This document shows, piece after piece, positions 1 to 12,383 of a DNA stretch of 64,000 nucleotides. Both the position numbers and the translations under genes were made by a program. The notes below the pieces were generated by a model, which was given only the letters and a program-made list of their open reading frames with translations, was not told where the DNA came from and searched no databases. Origin of the DNA: Venturia oleaginea (Eukaryota > Ascomycota > Dothideomycetes > Venturiales > Venturiaceae); NCBI GenBank assembly GCA_013176395.1, contig JABMLP010000005.1, positions 1,364,001-1,428,000 on the forward strand, given 5' to 3'. Positions within the stretch are counted from its first letter, which is position 1, and every line of letters starts with the position of its first letter.

Positions 1-1304
1 GAAGGCATTGGACGAACAGGAACTGACGGGGTATCTCATCAGTTATGGAACTGGAATAGGGCAGACGTATGCAAACATGTTTCCCAAGAGCGTTGGAAGG
101 ATGATCCTGGACGGTACAGAATATGTCAAAGATCATCGGCTACTTGGAGGTTTTGGCTGGACAGCTCTCGATAACGCTACAGACGCATGGCGTGATGGTG
201 TCTTAGGTGAATGTCTCAATGCTGGTCCAGAACACTGTGCCTTGGCCAAATCGGGCGGCGGACAAAGCGTGAAGCTTCGCGATCTCAAGAGTCGTATGGA
301 GGATCTCATCACGTCCCTTATAGCAAGGCCTGTGGTCGGATACACCGTCTCAGGTGGTCCATCACTTATCACTTATTCGAAGCTCATCGATGGAATTTAC
401 CGGGCACTTTACAACGCCAAATCATGGCCTGCCCTAGCACAGATGCTCTACGAGCTGGAACACGGCAATACGACTCTAGTGTCTATATTTCTCGAACAGA
501 AGTGGGAATATAACCCGGAAAAACCATATATCGCTGGAGCAAAGCCTAATACGAAGGAAGTGACCGCTCTCGTCACTATGCGCCGATTCCTACGACGCAC
601 CGGGTATGCCAACTAAACCCCCTCTTTCCAATATTCTGCTCGATTTGAAAATGCTAAATACAAGAACGATATCGATAAATTCCTGGCAAGGTTTAACATT
701 GACTTTGCCGGAAACTTATCCATCTCGATCTCATATCAGCACATTGATCTTGCAATCCATTGGTTGAAGGGTACCCAGACTCGACTAACCCGCATGTCCA
801 GGACAAGACCTCATTTGGTGGGACGCTCTCTGGGCCAATATGAGTATGAAAGCCTGGATATCAGGTAATATGCGATTCGGCCTCGTCCTCCCCTGTCGGC
901 ACTTCAACAAATACTGGTCCGCACCCGCAGAAGTATACCGCGGAGATCTAAACCACACCCTTAGCAACCCGATCCTTCTGATAGCAGAAACATACGACCC
1001 CGCCACACCTTTGCGAAACGGACGACGACTTCTGGAAGAGATGGGAAAGAATGCGAGATTGATTGTGCATCATGGATATGGACATTCTTCGAGGGATACA
1101 TCGAATTGCACCGATAGAATTGCACAGGGGTTTATTTTGCATGGCACACTTCCAAACGAGCAAGAGACGGATTGTTATGCGAATGAGAAGCCGTATCTGT
1201 ACGGTGTCAAAAAGACGATCAAGGCGGCCGGATTGAAGAAGGAAAATGATGCTGTTGAGATTTGGAAGGAACATTTGGAAGAGTTGGCGTTGTGGGAACC
1301 TTAA
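1..1304 (+). CDS. TAP-like alpha/beta-hydrolase (serine peptidase type), 5' truncated, possibly decayed
   Basis: The 3' part of a hydrolase of the fungal/actinobacterial TAP-like family, which cleaves peptides or esters with a Ser-Asp-His triad. The first block (8-616) holds ISYGTGIGQTYANMFP followed by GRMILDG, the usual nucleophile-elbow region, but the residue two before Ser is Leu instead of the normal Gly. The last block (about 789-1304) holds NPILLIAETYDPATP (triad Asp) and HHGYGHSS (triad His), the TAP-like C-terminal domain. The N-terminus lies left of the window. The blocks lie in different frames. A GTATGC donor at 604 and AG at 664 give a possible 61-nt intron, but a clean path from there to 800 needs a poor 39-nt intron or a frameshift. 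Together with the altered elbow this leaves a decaying gene as a real option. The family is clear; the integrity is not. Confidence 0.6.
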
Positions 1305-2326
1305 TCGTTGATACTGCCGCTACGAGAAGGACTCGCAAAAAAGGAAAATAATTCGGCGTTCTTTGGGACCCGGTAGTCTTTGTTTGCAGCACAATGCCGT
1401 CGCCACGAGATTCAAGTGTGCCAAAATGGCAGCTTCAATAGAATTTGAATTCCGAAACACAGAGGCAGTAGATGCACTGGCGTGAGCAGCAGTGCATCTA
1501 CTGCCTCTGTGTTAATAGGCCTCTAATTGGGATGATTCACCAATCAGTGACATCAAATCTCGAGATCTACACGTCCATCAGCTTACCAACCAATAGATAC
1601 GAATCAAACTCGTTGAAACCGTCCTGGGACGCGCTGGTAAACATGCTCCGAACACTCAAGAATAGGAAACAGACAAGGTCAAGGTCTTTCCATTTATGTC
1701 TCTTTCTCCATTGCTATCAGTCTTAATACGCGACCAAAAATGTGTTCTCGACCCACCACAGCCAACAACAAGCAAAAATGAAATTACCAAAACGTACAGC
1801 AGCGGGGGTTCGCTGGTGGTCACCCACCCAACTACTAATTCGCCGATGTGAAGCTTATCTATGAGTGAGCGAACGGGGACTTGAGTTCTCTTCATTCTGT
1901 GGCCGTACGTGGGAGTTAATGCGGTTGTATTGGTCCTTGCACCTCTCCAGTTCAGGTCCGTCTCTTCCGCCTCTTTGTTTAAGACCAACTTCAAGCCTCT
2001 TTTATCTTATCCCTGTATGAGTAATAATTCACTCTGCACAATAACATGAAAATCCACGAAGATCGGGGTTGATGCGGGTGGATGGACGAATTCTTGTGAA
2101 ATGGGGATGGGATGAGGGTGAGGGTGAGGGCGAAACTACAGAAGACCTACTTTTCACCGGAGGTGTCGCGAGGCTGTAAGCTATAGATTTCCCAAGTTCA
2201 TTTGTTGAAGGCATTTGTAAGTAGTAGCTACTGAAAGATGTCGGGAGACTTTTGCCGCGGAAAGAATTCACATATCCTTAGTTTAACCTATCCAACAACA
2301 ACCCCTCAACGCGATACTTCTCCCCA
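1305..2326. other. intergenic, no gene supported
   Basis: It holds a perfect 24-bp inverted repeat at 1456-1513 (listed separately) and a short G-rich run of GGGTGA-like units around 2105-2130. Open frames are short, with no recognisable domain or splice logic. Confidence 0.5.
1456..1513. repeat. perfect 24-bp inverted repeat with 10-nt loop
   Basis: The left arm (1456-1479) starts AACACAGAGGCAG and the right arm (1490-1513) is its exact reverse complement; the spacer is the 10 bases 1480-1489. It lies about 150 bp downstream of the hydrolase stop. It could act as a strong RNA hairpin at the transcript end or be a tiny palindromic insertion. I saw no other copy in the window. Confidence 0.9.
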
Positions 2327-3564
2327 CTAGACCCAGCCCACAGCTTCCATATGCGCATGTCCATCGAGTCCAAAACACTCATCAATACACTCCATCAACT
2401 CAAAAGGCGCATAATCAACAATCCAAATAAAATCTCCAATCTTGACCAGATCCTCCCACCGTTCGGATAAACTGGGGATAATAGCAAAGTATTTCTCCGG
2501 TCTAGTGATCCAACATAGTGGTCCCAGAATCGATACAGCTTCGCTTTTGATTGCCGGTCGACCGCCCACTCGAGATTTACCGAGAATCGCTTGACTTATA
2601 TCTTCGAGGTAAACGCGGAGAGTATGAAGACCGTTCATATCAGAGAGCATAGAGCAAATACCTTCGCAAGTCGATTTGCGAAGATTGTAACAGATGAACA
2701 GGGGTGATTCTGCGCGTGCGAAGAGGTTGAGGGACCATGCTATCTCGAGTGTGCGGATTTGATTGAATCTTTTTGGGAGCATAGTATTGAATTATGTTAA
2801 TTATATTTCTTTGGCCATGGAGATGTACATAAACTGACATGGTTCTACAAGCCAACAGAGTCGATATCAAACAGGTCTGATCGGTAGCCTTTGCGATTCC
2901 AAGAGTTGAGCTCAGTCTCAGCAGATGGTCGCGCTTTTGGGGGAAAATGTTATTGGAATCTTCTCATCTCGAATAATATGGCGCAATGGCGTCTTTTGGG
3001 AAGCCTTCAAGCTCAATTGGGACTCCCGTCCGGCCCTCTCTCCAAAATCTAATGCTCGTTTGAAGATAGGCTTGAAAAGTCGGTCGCCCAGCGTGTGGTC
3101 GCTTAGATGTGTAGAGCATCGAATTTTGGTCAATTTTCCGTCGGCAATAATGATGTGCAAAATATGGCCGGTCACTTGTTGTTCGTAGAAACGCTGTCGG
3201 ATTTCAAGTGGAAGTAAGGATATAAAGTTTAACTAATAATTCTTGTTAACAACAGTAGTAGTCGAGGTCAAAAGTGACATACTTTGTTCTGTTTCTTCGT
3301 CTTCTGCCTTCTCATCCACGTTGAAGCCGTGCTTCTCTCGGGAGAAAGGGTGATCGCTCGTCGCCGGGTCTTGGAAAGATGGCGAGATCTAATCGAGTTG
3401 AGGATTTTCTCCTCAACTATTTCTAACGGGGAAAGTTTTGGAGAATCTGAAGGTGCCCTTCGCGTTCGATGAATCGATCTATTCGTCTCGAAGTCATATC
3501 TCATTACCAAAAGTCTAGCACGCCTTGCTATTTCTTGCCTACTTTCTTCGCGCCATCTCATCAC
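2327..3564 (-). pseudogene. DUF7730-like fungal gene, decayed
   Basis: Reads leftward. A basic N-terminal exon (3564-3283; RRRAITLSPERS, then KTKKQNK) is followed by a clean 50-nt intron (3282-3233, GTATGT...TTATTAG) and an exon opening with LLPLEIRQRFYEQQVTG and HILHIIIADGKLTKIRCS. This is the start of the large fungal DUF7730-type family (name from memory, function unknown). The frame stops at 2918. Homologous-looking pieces continue in changed frames: WNRKGYRSDLF near 2885, TLLACRTM near 2850, and LPKRFNQIRTLEIAW from 2780 down to 2327. No good splice pairs connect them, so at least three frame changes separate parts of one domain. I therefore call it a pseudogene; an unusual multi-intron gene is the alternative. 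Confidence 0.65.
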
Positions 3565-6030
3565 TACTTAATCTTGGAGAAGAGAACTCCAACGTTTCGA
3601 TAAGTGCTGACGTAGGAAAGAAGTTTAAGGCCATGGACCCAGAAGTTCAGAAGGCAGGTAAGACGGTGGTGACACCTTTCTAAAATCCACGTACCTACTC
3701 ACCAGCCCAATAAAAATAAACATCCCGTAACACAAAATTCGATTCTGTGCAACGAAAATGCCTGGATAACAAAGAGATAAGGCAAGGAGGATGCCAGTTT
3801 GACACTGGACGCGATCCTTACTCATGAGACCACCTGGCTTGAATATTTACTTCCGATTGCCTGTTTGTGTCAATTGGCGAAGAGTTCGGCATACAAAGAA
3901 CACAAGGATTGGCTTAAAACTAGTCAGGAGTATCCTAAATTGCCCCACGCACTACCTTCCTCGCTCTTCACTTCTAGTATTAATATCCCCATCCTCCCTC
4001 TCCATCAAAGAACATAAATATAAAAACCCACAACGCAGACGAGTCCAATCGGAAACTTCACCCGAGCATCGAGCATCGACATTCTCCGCTCCGTCCGATC
4101 AATTTCTCGCTGTTACCGTGCTTGGATGAGATCTTTCCTCGTACCAGCGAAGGTATTTCGTGAGTCCGCGGGTCTAATTTGGCGGTTTATGCCGTGTATC
4201 AATTTGCGCGACATGATGCAACTGATCTGAGATAAAACTGTTGGAGAGAGAGATCCCGGAGGTGCAGACTTTTATGCAAATGCGGCATGTAAGATACGCA
4301 GAATAATCTCTGAGAAATCTCCGGATGGGTCAAGCGGAGAGTTTGCTGGATTGATGAAGGAATAAAGTTTGACGTCCCGAACATCTTCTTCAAGTCGCTA
4401 CCATGGTCCAATTGTGACGGATCAAACTCCCAAATATGTGGACCAATTGCAATTTTTGTTTGCAGCCTAACCATCCCCAGATATCGCATCGCTCAGTTCT
4501 TCAAAGAAGGGCTCACAGGCTATACGGATGACTTGATCAATCTAGTGGAGCAAAAACAGGTCAGCCTCGGTGGCGAGGTGGGTGGCATCAGGCCAGATTT
4601 TCCGCTTGCCTTTCACAATGGCTATATCGAAGCAGATATGAAGGGCAAGCTCATAATTTTCCCCGAACTGTTCCGACACACTTTCCAGTGTCCTTTCAAA
4701 CACAAACTCTGCCTGGTCAGAGTCTCATGAGCAAAAGAGTGTCTTTCCCAAAGACCTTTGCAATCGGTAAATTTGTTCATCGCCCTTTTTGGACGTGCCT
4801 CAATATCCGAGATCCTTTATCTCTTTCAAATCTTGTCGTATGTGTCTAGGGCTTGGTTGTATGTTCTCCCCTTTAGATTTTGATCCCCTGATTCGATCAG
4901 TTGAGATAGTTGAACTTGTTGGTGGCGGTCCTGCTCGAATCTAGCAGCGTTCATAGAGGCAGGCAGGGTGATTGTTCCGCTATCCGGGACAGCCGGAGGA
5001 TCATTCGCAATCCCGAAATCGAACGTGGGGGAACGTATAGTTACTGCGCATGTGAGCATCAATTGAACGCCAGAGGAAGAAGAATTCATGATTGTGAGTG
5101 AGTCCGTAGCGGACGAGAGAGCTGCATACTATAACTCTACCAGTAGATTCTGAGCAGCGTTACGTAGGTAAAATTCGTCGAGGTGGTGATTACTCACTGC
5201 AAAGGCGCACCTGCCAGGGTAGCAGTTCTCAGCTTAAGAGCGTCCGCATTCATGGCCTCATCGCGCCGCATGAAAGCACGACCATCGTGAGCTGCCATGT
5301 TCATTGACGAGACGATGTCCTGTTCAGAAGACTCGGAACTGGTGGCGGATAAATACTGCAAGGTCGGCACCGGCGCAGTGATCACTTCAAATCATACTCA
5401 CTTCAGCGCCGTGGATAATGACAAGCGCACGTTCAGATAGTAACATTTTATCTCGACATCTATATCGATGTATTTCTAGCGATGTCGATCCTCGATTTGC
5501 TAGAAATTTATCGATATTAATGGCAATATAAAAGTGTCAATGAAGTGCATTGGTTGTTAGAGGGCATGAAATGATAACACCACTGTGCTATGTCAGTATT
5601 CGGGTAAAAACCCACTACGCATCCATGCTAAGTGAAGTCATCAGTAAATTTTCCAGCCCTCTCCCATACATAGAGCTGTTCCACCAGGTGACGCCTTACT
5701 CCATCGAAGCGCTCCACGCGACCTCTTGCTGAGTATCTCTAAAACCACAATACTCCAAGAGCCCCATCGATCCAAAGACGATTAATATACACATTATAAT
5801 AATAGTAGCCTCCGTGATCACGATCCAGCGCACCAACTACGCACGATCCCTAATATTTTTCCAAGCCGCAATGCTCTGATGCCCCCGGCTCAAGAGCCGA
5901 CTAAATAAAGGCCTTGACGCTACTGTCATCATCTAGCTCTTCTGCTTCGAGCAACGACTTCAAGTTTCGAAACCGCCTGCCGAATTTCAATGTGACATCG
6001 CCACAACTTCTACGATATCTCCCTATGGAG
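3565..6030. other. intergenic, no gene supported
   Basis: Several short open frames occur, for example 4490-4730 (+), 4826-5089 (-) and 5194-5385 (-). The last two could be exons of one minus-strand gene: a GTGAGT donor follows 5194, and the second contains the TPR-like string YNQALDTYDKI. I could not build a convincing gene model or recognise a family. Confidence 0.4.
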
Positions 6031-7491
6031 TCAAGAATTAGCACGCTTGTGATGCTGTGAGTCGCTTCTCTTGAACATGGCCACAAAGCTCTTCCTCTTA
6101 CTCATTTTGGGTGTATTTGTCTCCTCAGCGGGTATCGGTGGTGGTGGTGGAAAGTCCTTGATATTGCCTGTCATGTTGCTGACATGTCGCCTGGAGCTAG
6201 AAGGACGCGCATTGAGCGTTGAGAAATGGGAGGGCGGCATGTTGGTAGACATTGAGCTAGGCCGATTGGCAGTCTGAGGTCGCGTGGGCAGTTTGTTTGT
6301 CTCTAGCGAAAGACTGAAATGACCATTAGCATCACTAGTACTCTTCATGGAACTGAGCCGGTGCATCTGTAGCGCCTGCGCTGTCCCAGTAGTCGTGCCG
6401 TTTGTCGTCGTGCTTGTCGGTGCTGGAGGTGGACTTTGTCGAGCTGGTGGCGCGGGCAAAGGATCTGTCTTGACCGATCTCAAAGACTTGATACTCTGCA
6501 CCGACTGTGTGGACGCTGCGCGCTCCAGGTCTGGGTCTTCGGGTCTTAAATCGGACTTCTTGTCTGTTGTTTTGCCGAGAATGGATTTTCGCTTCGACTC
6601 TATCAATGATTTGCGTGAGCTCTTGCTTGTCATTGAACGTCCAGCACCATTATTTTCCTCCGCCTGAGACTTTTCTAATCTCTCAATCTCACCAGCGACT
6701 GTACTGCCATTTGTCCCAAGCTTCTGCTCAGGCACATCCTGAAATCGTATGACACCGCGGTTCGAGGGAACGTGAAGGGTGTCTGCGATAAAGTGCTGAA
6801 TAAGGTAGGCATTGCGCTTGTTGGTAACGGGCTGCAGTTCGGAAGGTATGGCGGTAATGGTAAGGAGGTATGCTGGTTCGAATGAGCCGGCCATCATAAG
6901 GCAGGCTGAGTGGGTGACATTGATCATAATAGCAGATTCTGGGCGACGATACCGTTCCGAGAGATGTTGGGAAAGGTTCGTGACCACGGTGTACTCGTCT
7001 TTGATCTACAGCATGATTAGCAAGATACTCAAGGCGACTCGGCGCCAGTAGCAACCCACAATCACGTTTGTCTTCAGCTCTGCTACCACAGGTGAGTCTT
7101 TTTGAATTCTCTCCTTTGCCGACTGTCCATGGCCGTCCTTGTACGCAAAAGAGTCTTCATAGTATTGCGTCCGCCGCTTCGAGGCCTCGGTGACACCGTT
7201 GCTCATCATATTCGCGTCTTGTGCCTCGTGTTGCGCAGGTAGTATTGCTACGTGAGGATAGCTGTGAGAAAGATCTGATTTTGTGGGTTCCCAGGGTTTC
7301 AAAGGCTCCAGATCTGTGAAGGTGAACCCTGTAACAGCCGGGGAGTCCAGTGTTATGTCCCGATTAGGCAGATGAAATGTAGTCGACTTGAATGGTTTAT
7401 TGTTGATAGGGAACTCGTTGACGGTGGATTCGCGGGTAGAGGTCGAGAGCAGATCGGAGCCCTCAGCACTCGAGTCTTGTGAGTGAGGCAT
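6031..7491 (-). CDS. MIF/tautomerase-superfamily protein with long disordered tail
   Basis: Two exons (7491-7060 and 7005-6031) flank a 54-nt intron (7059-7006, GTGGGT...TGCTAATC...TGTAG), giving 468 residues. Residues about 133-260 match macrophage migration inhibitory factor (MIF): VVAELKTNVI, then SQHLSERYRRPESAIMINV, SFEPAYLLTITAI, RNAYLIQHFIADTL and RGVIRFQDV. MIF itself is about 115 residues and uses an N-terminal Pro as catalytic base. Here the equivalent Pro is internal, after about 130 residues of N-terminal extension, so tautomerase activity is doubtful unless the protein is processed. The C-terminal 200 residues are rich in Ser, Pro, Thr, Lys and Arg, with a polyproline run (FPPPPPIPAEE) and a basic end. 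No signal peptide is visible. The fold is confident; the role is unknown. Confidence 0.85.
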
Positions 7492-9725
7492 GCCGACGTT
7501 GAGATGAGATGGGAATGTCTGTTGTTGTCCAATGCGCGGCGTTGATTGCGCAGCCCGAAATTCGATGGATTCAGCTGGATGTCAGAGTAATGGCGCGGGC
7601 CCTCCTGGGGAAGATGAGGATTATCTCCCGCACGGCGTTTGTTTCATCAACGGGAAGTTCGCAGACACCAGCTATCTTTGAACGGCGTGGCGTCGTGGAG
7701 ATGCTGCGGCTGGCGTGGAGAGAGATATGGTGGTTAGTGGATCCGACTCATGGGCTTGTGGATGGCATGGGCATTGTACTGCTGAGTGAAAACTGGAGGA
7801 GAGAGGATGTTAATCGATCGGACGTCTATTCTGTATACCGTTGGGTGGCACAAGGTGGATATCTTTGTTATGTTTCCGGTCTCTGGTAGCACCGTGACTG
7901 CGACTGCCTGCCGCCTTCCATCTCACCATGAGGGAGAAACATGCAGACAGTTCTGGCCATGTCCATGCCCCCCGTGTCAGTCGACCCGCCAGTCGCGAGG
8001 CGTCGAATTCAAAATTGGAGTCGTGGACACGTTTGACGGAGGTTGGGTATGGCGATATTCATCTTCAGGGCGCAGCTGCAGCTAGCGATAGCGAGGAACA
8101 TCACGCCGAGATTACGGTTCGCCCGTACTATTTTTTTATTTATTTTTTATATTCTACATCTCCACCATGCGTGTTCTGAATGATTCCTCTGTCGCTTGCA
8201 CAGCATCAGGACACGTTCAATGAAGACGGGGATTGATGTCGACTTTCTCTACATACCGCCGCCGTCTGAGGACCTGCAGTCTGCATGACGGTGCCCATGC
8301 CGAGTTATATAGCCCCAGCCTTACCGTCTGCCGAACCAGACTCCCCCTTTTTTAGAACCACCCCAAAAGCTGGCGCACCTCAATTCTGACCTGTTCTGGC
8401 TGCAAGTCGTTAGGCTCCCTCTGTGCTGTGCAGCCAACAGCTGTGGCCACATCGCCGAACGAGATTGCAACCCCCCATCTAACAACACCACAGTCGCACA
8501 GCACAGAGACAGTTGACTGACAGGCTTAGGCTAAGGCGCGAACTTGGACAATGGTCAGATATGAGATGGACAATGGTCAGATATGAGATGGACAATGGTC
8601 AGATATGCGACAGACAATGGTCAGATATGCGACGGGGACAAAGGCCGAAGCTTCTCATCTCGGTAGTCTCCCAGAACTATCCTTTGTCAAACCCCACGGT
8701 GCTCGCAACGGGAACAACGTTACAATATTGTCCCGAAATTCAGGACGACGTCGAGAATTGTCTAAGAAGGGTCGAGGCTGTACCAGTAGGGTGAAGATTC
8801 CATACCGATGCCCGCGGCTCTGCTAGAATGCGCGCTGAACTGAAGTCCAACTTGAATGGAGGTGCCGTGTTCCAATACGGGATTCTGGACGCTAAAAAGA
8901 GGACTCGGAAGGAGATGCTTCTCGATGACATCATCTATCTTCCGCAGCGCGAACCTTGACGCGACTTGGTTTCAACTTCTTGACACCATCTTTCTCCTCT
9001 CATTAACATACCGCACATGCCATCTCCAACCTCCGATGGCTACGAATACTCTTGCGGAGGTCAGATTGGCCCTGCGATCGCGCTGCCACGTCGACATAAG
9101 ACGACGATATCTCCCCCCCCCCCCCAATAACGTCAACTGCTTTTGCTGTCTTGGTATACCAGTACCATTATTTCACAACTTCCTAGTCCACTTCAATATA
9201 AGAAGAAGAGCTTTTCTATTTTTTGACCATGGATGCTAGGGCCATTTCATATGGAATTGGGACTTTTCCGGTTTCAGAATTCCCATTAGGTTGACCATCG
9301 CAAATCAACGTCATCGTTCAAACACCACTGACTCCACAGTCACTGACAACTGTAGAGGGCACATTGTTCTCCTGATCAGGTGTTTGAGCTTGAAACTACG
9401 TCTTTTTTACTCCACCGGAATTCAATGGAGACATTGGAAAGAACCCTTCTTTCTCTAACGAGACCCTGTGATTGCCGATTCATACTGCGGTAGACAACGG
9501 AACTTCGCTATAACACCATAAGTTCTGATATACTTGGCGAATGGACCTCAACAGCATCATGTTCAATTTACACTGCCGAATGTGACAAACGTAGGGCCGA
9601 AAGGCCAAAAGGTTAAGAGTCTTCATTCCAATTTTTATCTCTTTTTACTGCAACTTTAGGCTTGTTCCTTTGCAATTCTTGGAGAGCTATTCACTATTTC
9701 ATTTCTTTACATTCTTACAGCAAGC
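7492..9725. other. long intergenic region between divergent MIF-like and aquaporin genes
   Basis: It serves as upstream region for both flanking genes. It contains a 22-bp tandem array (8546-8633), a T-rich tract near 8130-8160, a C-run at about 9114-9125, and pyrimidine-rich DNA just before the aquaporin start. Open frames here lack domain signals. Confidence 0.5.
8546..8633. repeat. four 22-bp tandem repeats
   Basis: Units start GGACAATGGTCAGATATG and end in AGAT or CGAC, beginning at 8546, 8568, 8590 and 8612. The first two are identical, and the last two differ from them at only a few positions. There are no spacers, so this is a minisatellite. Confidence 0.9.
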
Positions 9726-10767
9726 ATGGACTCTCTACCACATCATCCAGAAGCAGGAACCGGTGCTTATCCTAACCGTCCCTCATCCATTACACGCCGG
9801 AAGTCATCCCGATGGACACCACCAAGACCACAAAGATCACCAAATTCAGATTTCCACGATGTCGGAAGCCCGACCACGATATGCAACCACTACCAAGCAC
9901 CATACTATCACAACTCGCATAGTGCTGGGATAATGGCAGAAGATGTCGAACCAAGTAAAGGAAGTGGACTGCGAGGTCACTTCGTTGCGGCCACTGGAGA
10001 ATTCGTCGGTACTTTCATGTTTCTATGGTTCGCGTTCGCCGGCCAGTTGATGGTCATCGAACAGGCTTCTGATGTCGCTCCCGACGGGTCAAAAAGTGCA
10101 CAATCAGTCGTCTTCATAAGTCTCATATACGGCTTGAGTCTTCTCGTCAACGCATGGGGCTGGTTCCGCATCTCAGGTGGCCTCTTCAACCCAGCCGTAA
10201 GTCTTCCAATCCACCTTCCCATCACTCACAATCTAAACATATGAACAGGTCACATTAGGTCTCTGCCTCTCAGGCGGTCTCCCCTACATCCGCGGCATAA
10301 TCCTCATCCCCTTCCAACTCTTCGGTGGCATGGCCGCCGCCGGCCTCGTCTCAGCCCTCTTCCCCGGCCCCATAAACGACGTCCAGACAACCCTCTCCCC
10401 CCATACCTCAAAAGTCCAAGGTCTCTTCATAGAAATGATCCTTACCTCCCTCCTCGTCTTCATGATCCTTATGCTTGCCGCCGAAAAGACAAAGGTCACG
10501 TTCCTCGCGCCACTTGGTATTGGACTCAGTCTGTTTACGGCACTCTTGGCGGGAGGATTTTATACGGGGGGTAGTTTGAATCCGGCGAGGACGTTAGGGC
10601 CGGCGGTGGCGGCGAGGAAGTTCACGTCGGAGCATTGGATTTATTGGATTGGTCCTATTCTTGGGGCTTGTTTGGCGGCGGGGTATTACCGGCTGATCAA
10701 GCTGTTGCATTATGAGGAGGCAAATCCGGATCAGGATTCGAGTGGTGGTGAGTTCTTGGACAAGTAG
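9726..10767 (+). CDS. aquaporin (MIP family)
   Basis: Membrane channel for water or small solutes. Two exons (9726-10196 and 10249-10767) flank a 52-nt intron (GTAAGT...GAACAG), giving 329 residues. About 80 N-terminal residues are hydrophilic and Pro/Arg/His-rich, as in several fungal aquaporins. Then come six hydrophobic segments and both signature loops: SGGLFNPAV, split exactly by the intron, and GGSLNPARTLGP. Both NPA boxes are canonical, and Arg follows the second, which favours an orthodox water channel over an aquaglyceroporin, though I did not derive the full selectivity filter. The C-terminus (NPDQDSSGGEFLDK) is cytosolic and acidic. An internal ATG (about 9933, MAEDVEPSKG) could give a shorter form beginning just before the first helix. 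The start at 9726 is the first ATG in frame. Confidence 0.93.
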
Positions 10768-11967
10768 GCTCTGGTGAACTTTTTTCATGATATTCTTGGA
10801 GGGGCTACATGGTATGGCATCAGTATCTGAGGCGCTGTTTGTATATATAGTTTTGGGATGTAGGATATTGTAAGACTGCGAGTTGTAAGATATGTAAAAA
10901 TCTGGGGAGGAAAAATATTTGAGTATGGTGAATCTCTAGATATAAGGCCTACGAAAGCTTGTTCATGAGTAGAGATAATTGCAGCTCTGGGATGAAGAAG
11001 TCTACAATAGCCTTGTCAATACCCATCTTTGGCGAAAATTTTCTATTCTGATTGGGTGCACGTACCCAGACATTGTATCCGCAGACGCTTTCGACCGATC
11101 TATTGCCCCCCGGACTCAAACATCCCACGCGCTACCTAAGCAACCTGTTTTACCCAATAACCACCGACAAATACACACCCAAGCATCGTAAAACATCCCT
11201 CTCACCCCCCGCTCGCAGGACCACCAACGGCATCCTCGATCTCCATCCAAGTATTAAGTAGAATGCGTCAAGAGGAATAGGAAACCCGAAATCTTGAGGA
11301 TGGTTTATATTTTCTTCTCCATATCGGAAAAGACTGGGTGGATACTTTACGAATAGGAGAGGATCCAGGCGAGCAGACCTCAATAGAGATGAGGTTGCTA
11401 GGTTTTCGTAGTCGGTTTTTTGAGCTGGGTGGAAGGAGGTATATACATACAATTCTTTTTCGTTTACTCGGGGACTTTTGGCTCTTAGAACGTCGACGCG
11501 ATTGAATTATTGGGAGAAAGGTTTTTTTTTCTGGGTAATGGGTACTTTTAGGATCGAAGGTATCGTTTTATCAGGTTTCATTTTATCGCTGATTGTCACG
11601 GGGCGGGTTCGGGTATCAGGAGGAAGGAGCAGCAGCAGGAACAGGTATCATTAAACAGGCTACATACGAGCTGGCAGGCAAACTAACAGGCAGGTTTAAC
11701 GACAGGACGTAGCTCAAAGAGCCACGAATTGGATGAAGCCACGTAGGCTTTAAAACCTTTCCTCGGCAGAACTCCGGTTCTGCCTTGATCACGTGCCGTG
11801 GGGCCACCCCAACGGCGGGAAGGACTTGTCCGCGGTCGTACAGTGACACTGATTGGAGTGTTGGTGAGATTGGGGTGGGATGGTATGTTGAGCTGCTCGT
11901 TGTGCTTTTTGAAAGAGACGTTGGGACTTGGCGTGTTTAGTAATTCCCGACCGTAGATTTTAGATGT

Positions 11968-12224
11968 AATATTGTGCTGGCGGAAAAGACCTTTTGTTTT
12001 CAGCGTTGCGTCTTACAGCACGAATATTACTTTCGAAAAGCTGCATATATGTAACTTCCAGTACGCCTGAGTAATTCTAAGTCTAGGGGCTAGTGCACAG
12101 GCATTCTTCTACCTACTCTAAAATATACTGTAGTGAAAGCGACTTCGCGTACAAGGGCCTGTTCGAAAGTAATGTTCGCGCTGCAACGCTAAAAATAAAA
12201 GGTCTTTTCCACCAGCATAATACT
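11968..12224. repeat. imperfect inverted repeat, arms about 65 bp
   Basis: The left arm (11968-12037) includes GGAAAAGACCTTTTGTTTT and AGCGTTGC and ends ATTACTTTCGAA. The right arm (12162-12224) read in reverse complement gives the same order of blocks. Arms differ mainly by transitions plus a 7-nt insertion in the left arm; the loop is about 124 nt. It looks like a decayed fold-back element. Confidence 0.75.
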
Positions 12225-12383
12225 AGATGTACCAGAGATAGATAGTGGACATGGAAATAACTATTTGCAAACATTTCAATTTTCTTATAAACTGCATATA
12301 TTCGATCTGCCATTCTAAGTATAAGATTCAAAAACTGTCCATGAAGCTATCAGGACGAAATTACCAACATAGCTGCGGGCTAG

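Noticed and set aside
8546..8633. CRISPR-like array
   Set aside because: Units are directly adjacent without spacers; it is a 22-bp tandem repeat in a fungal genome.
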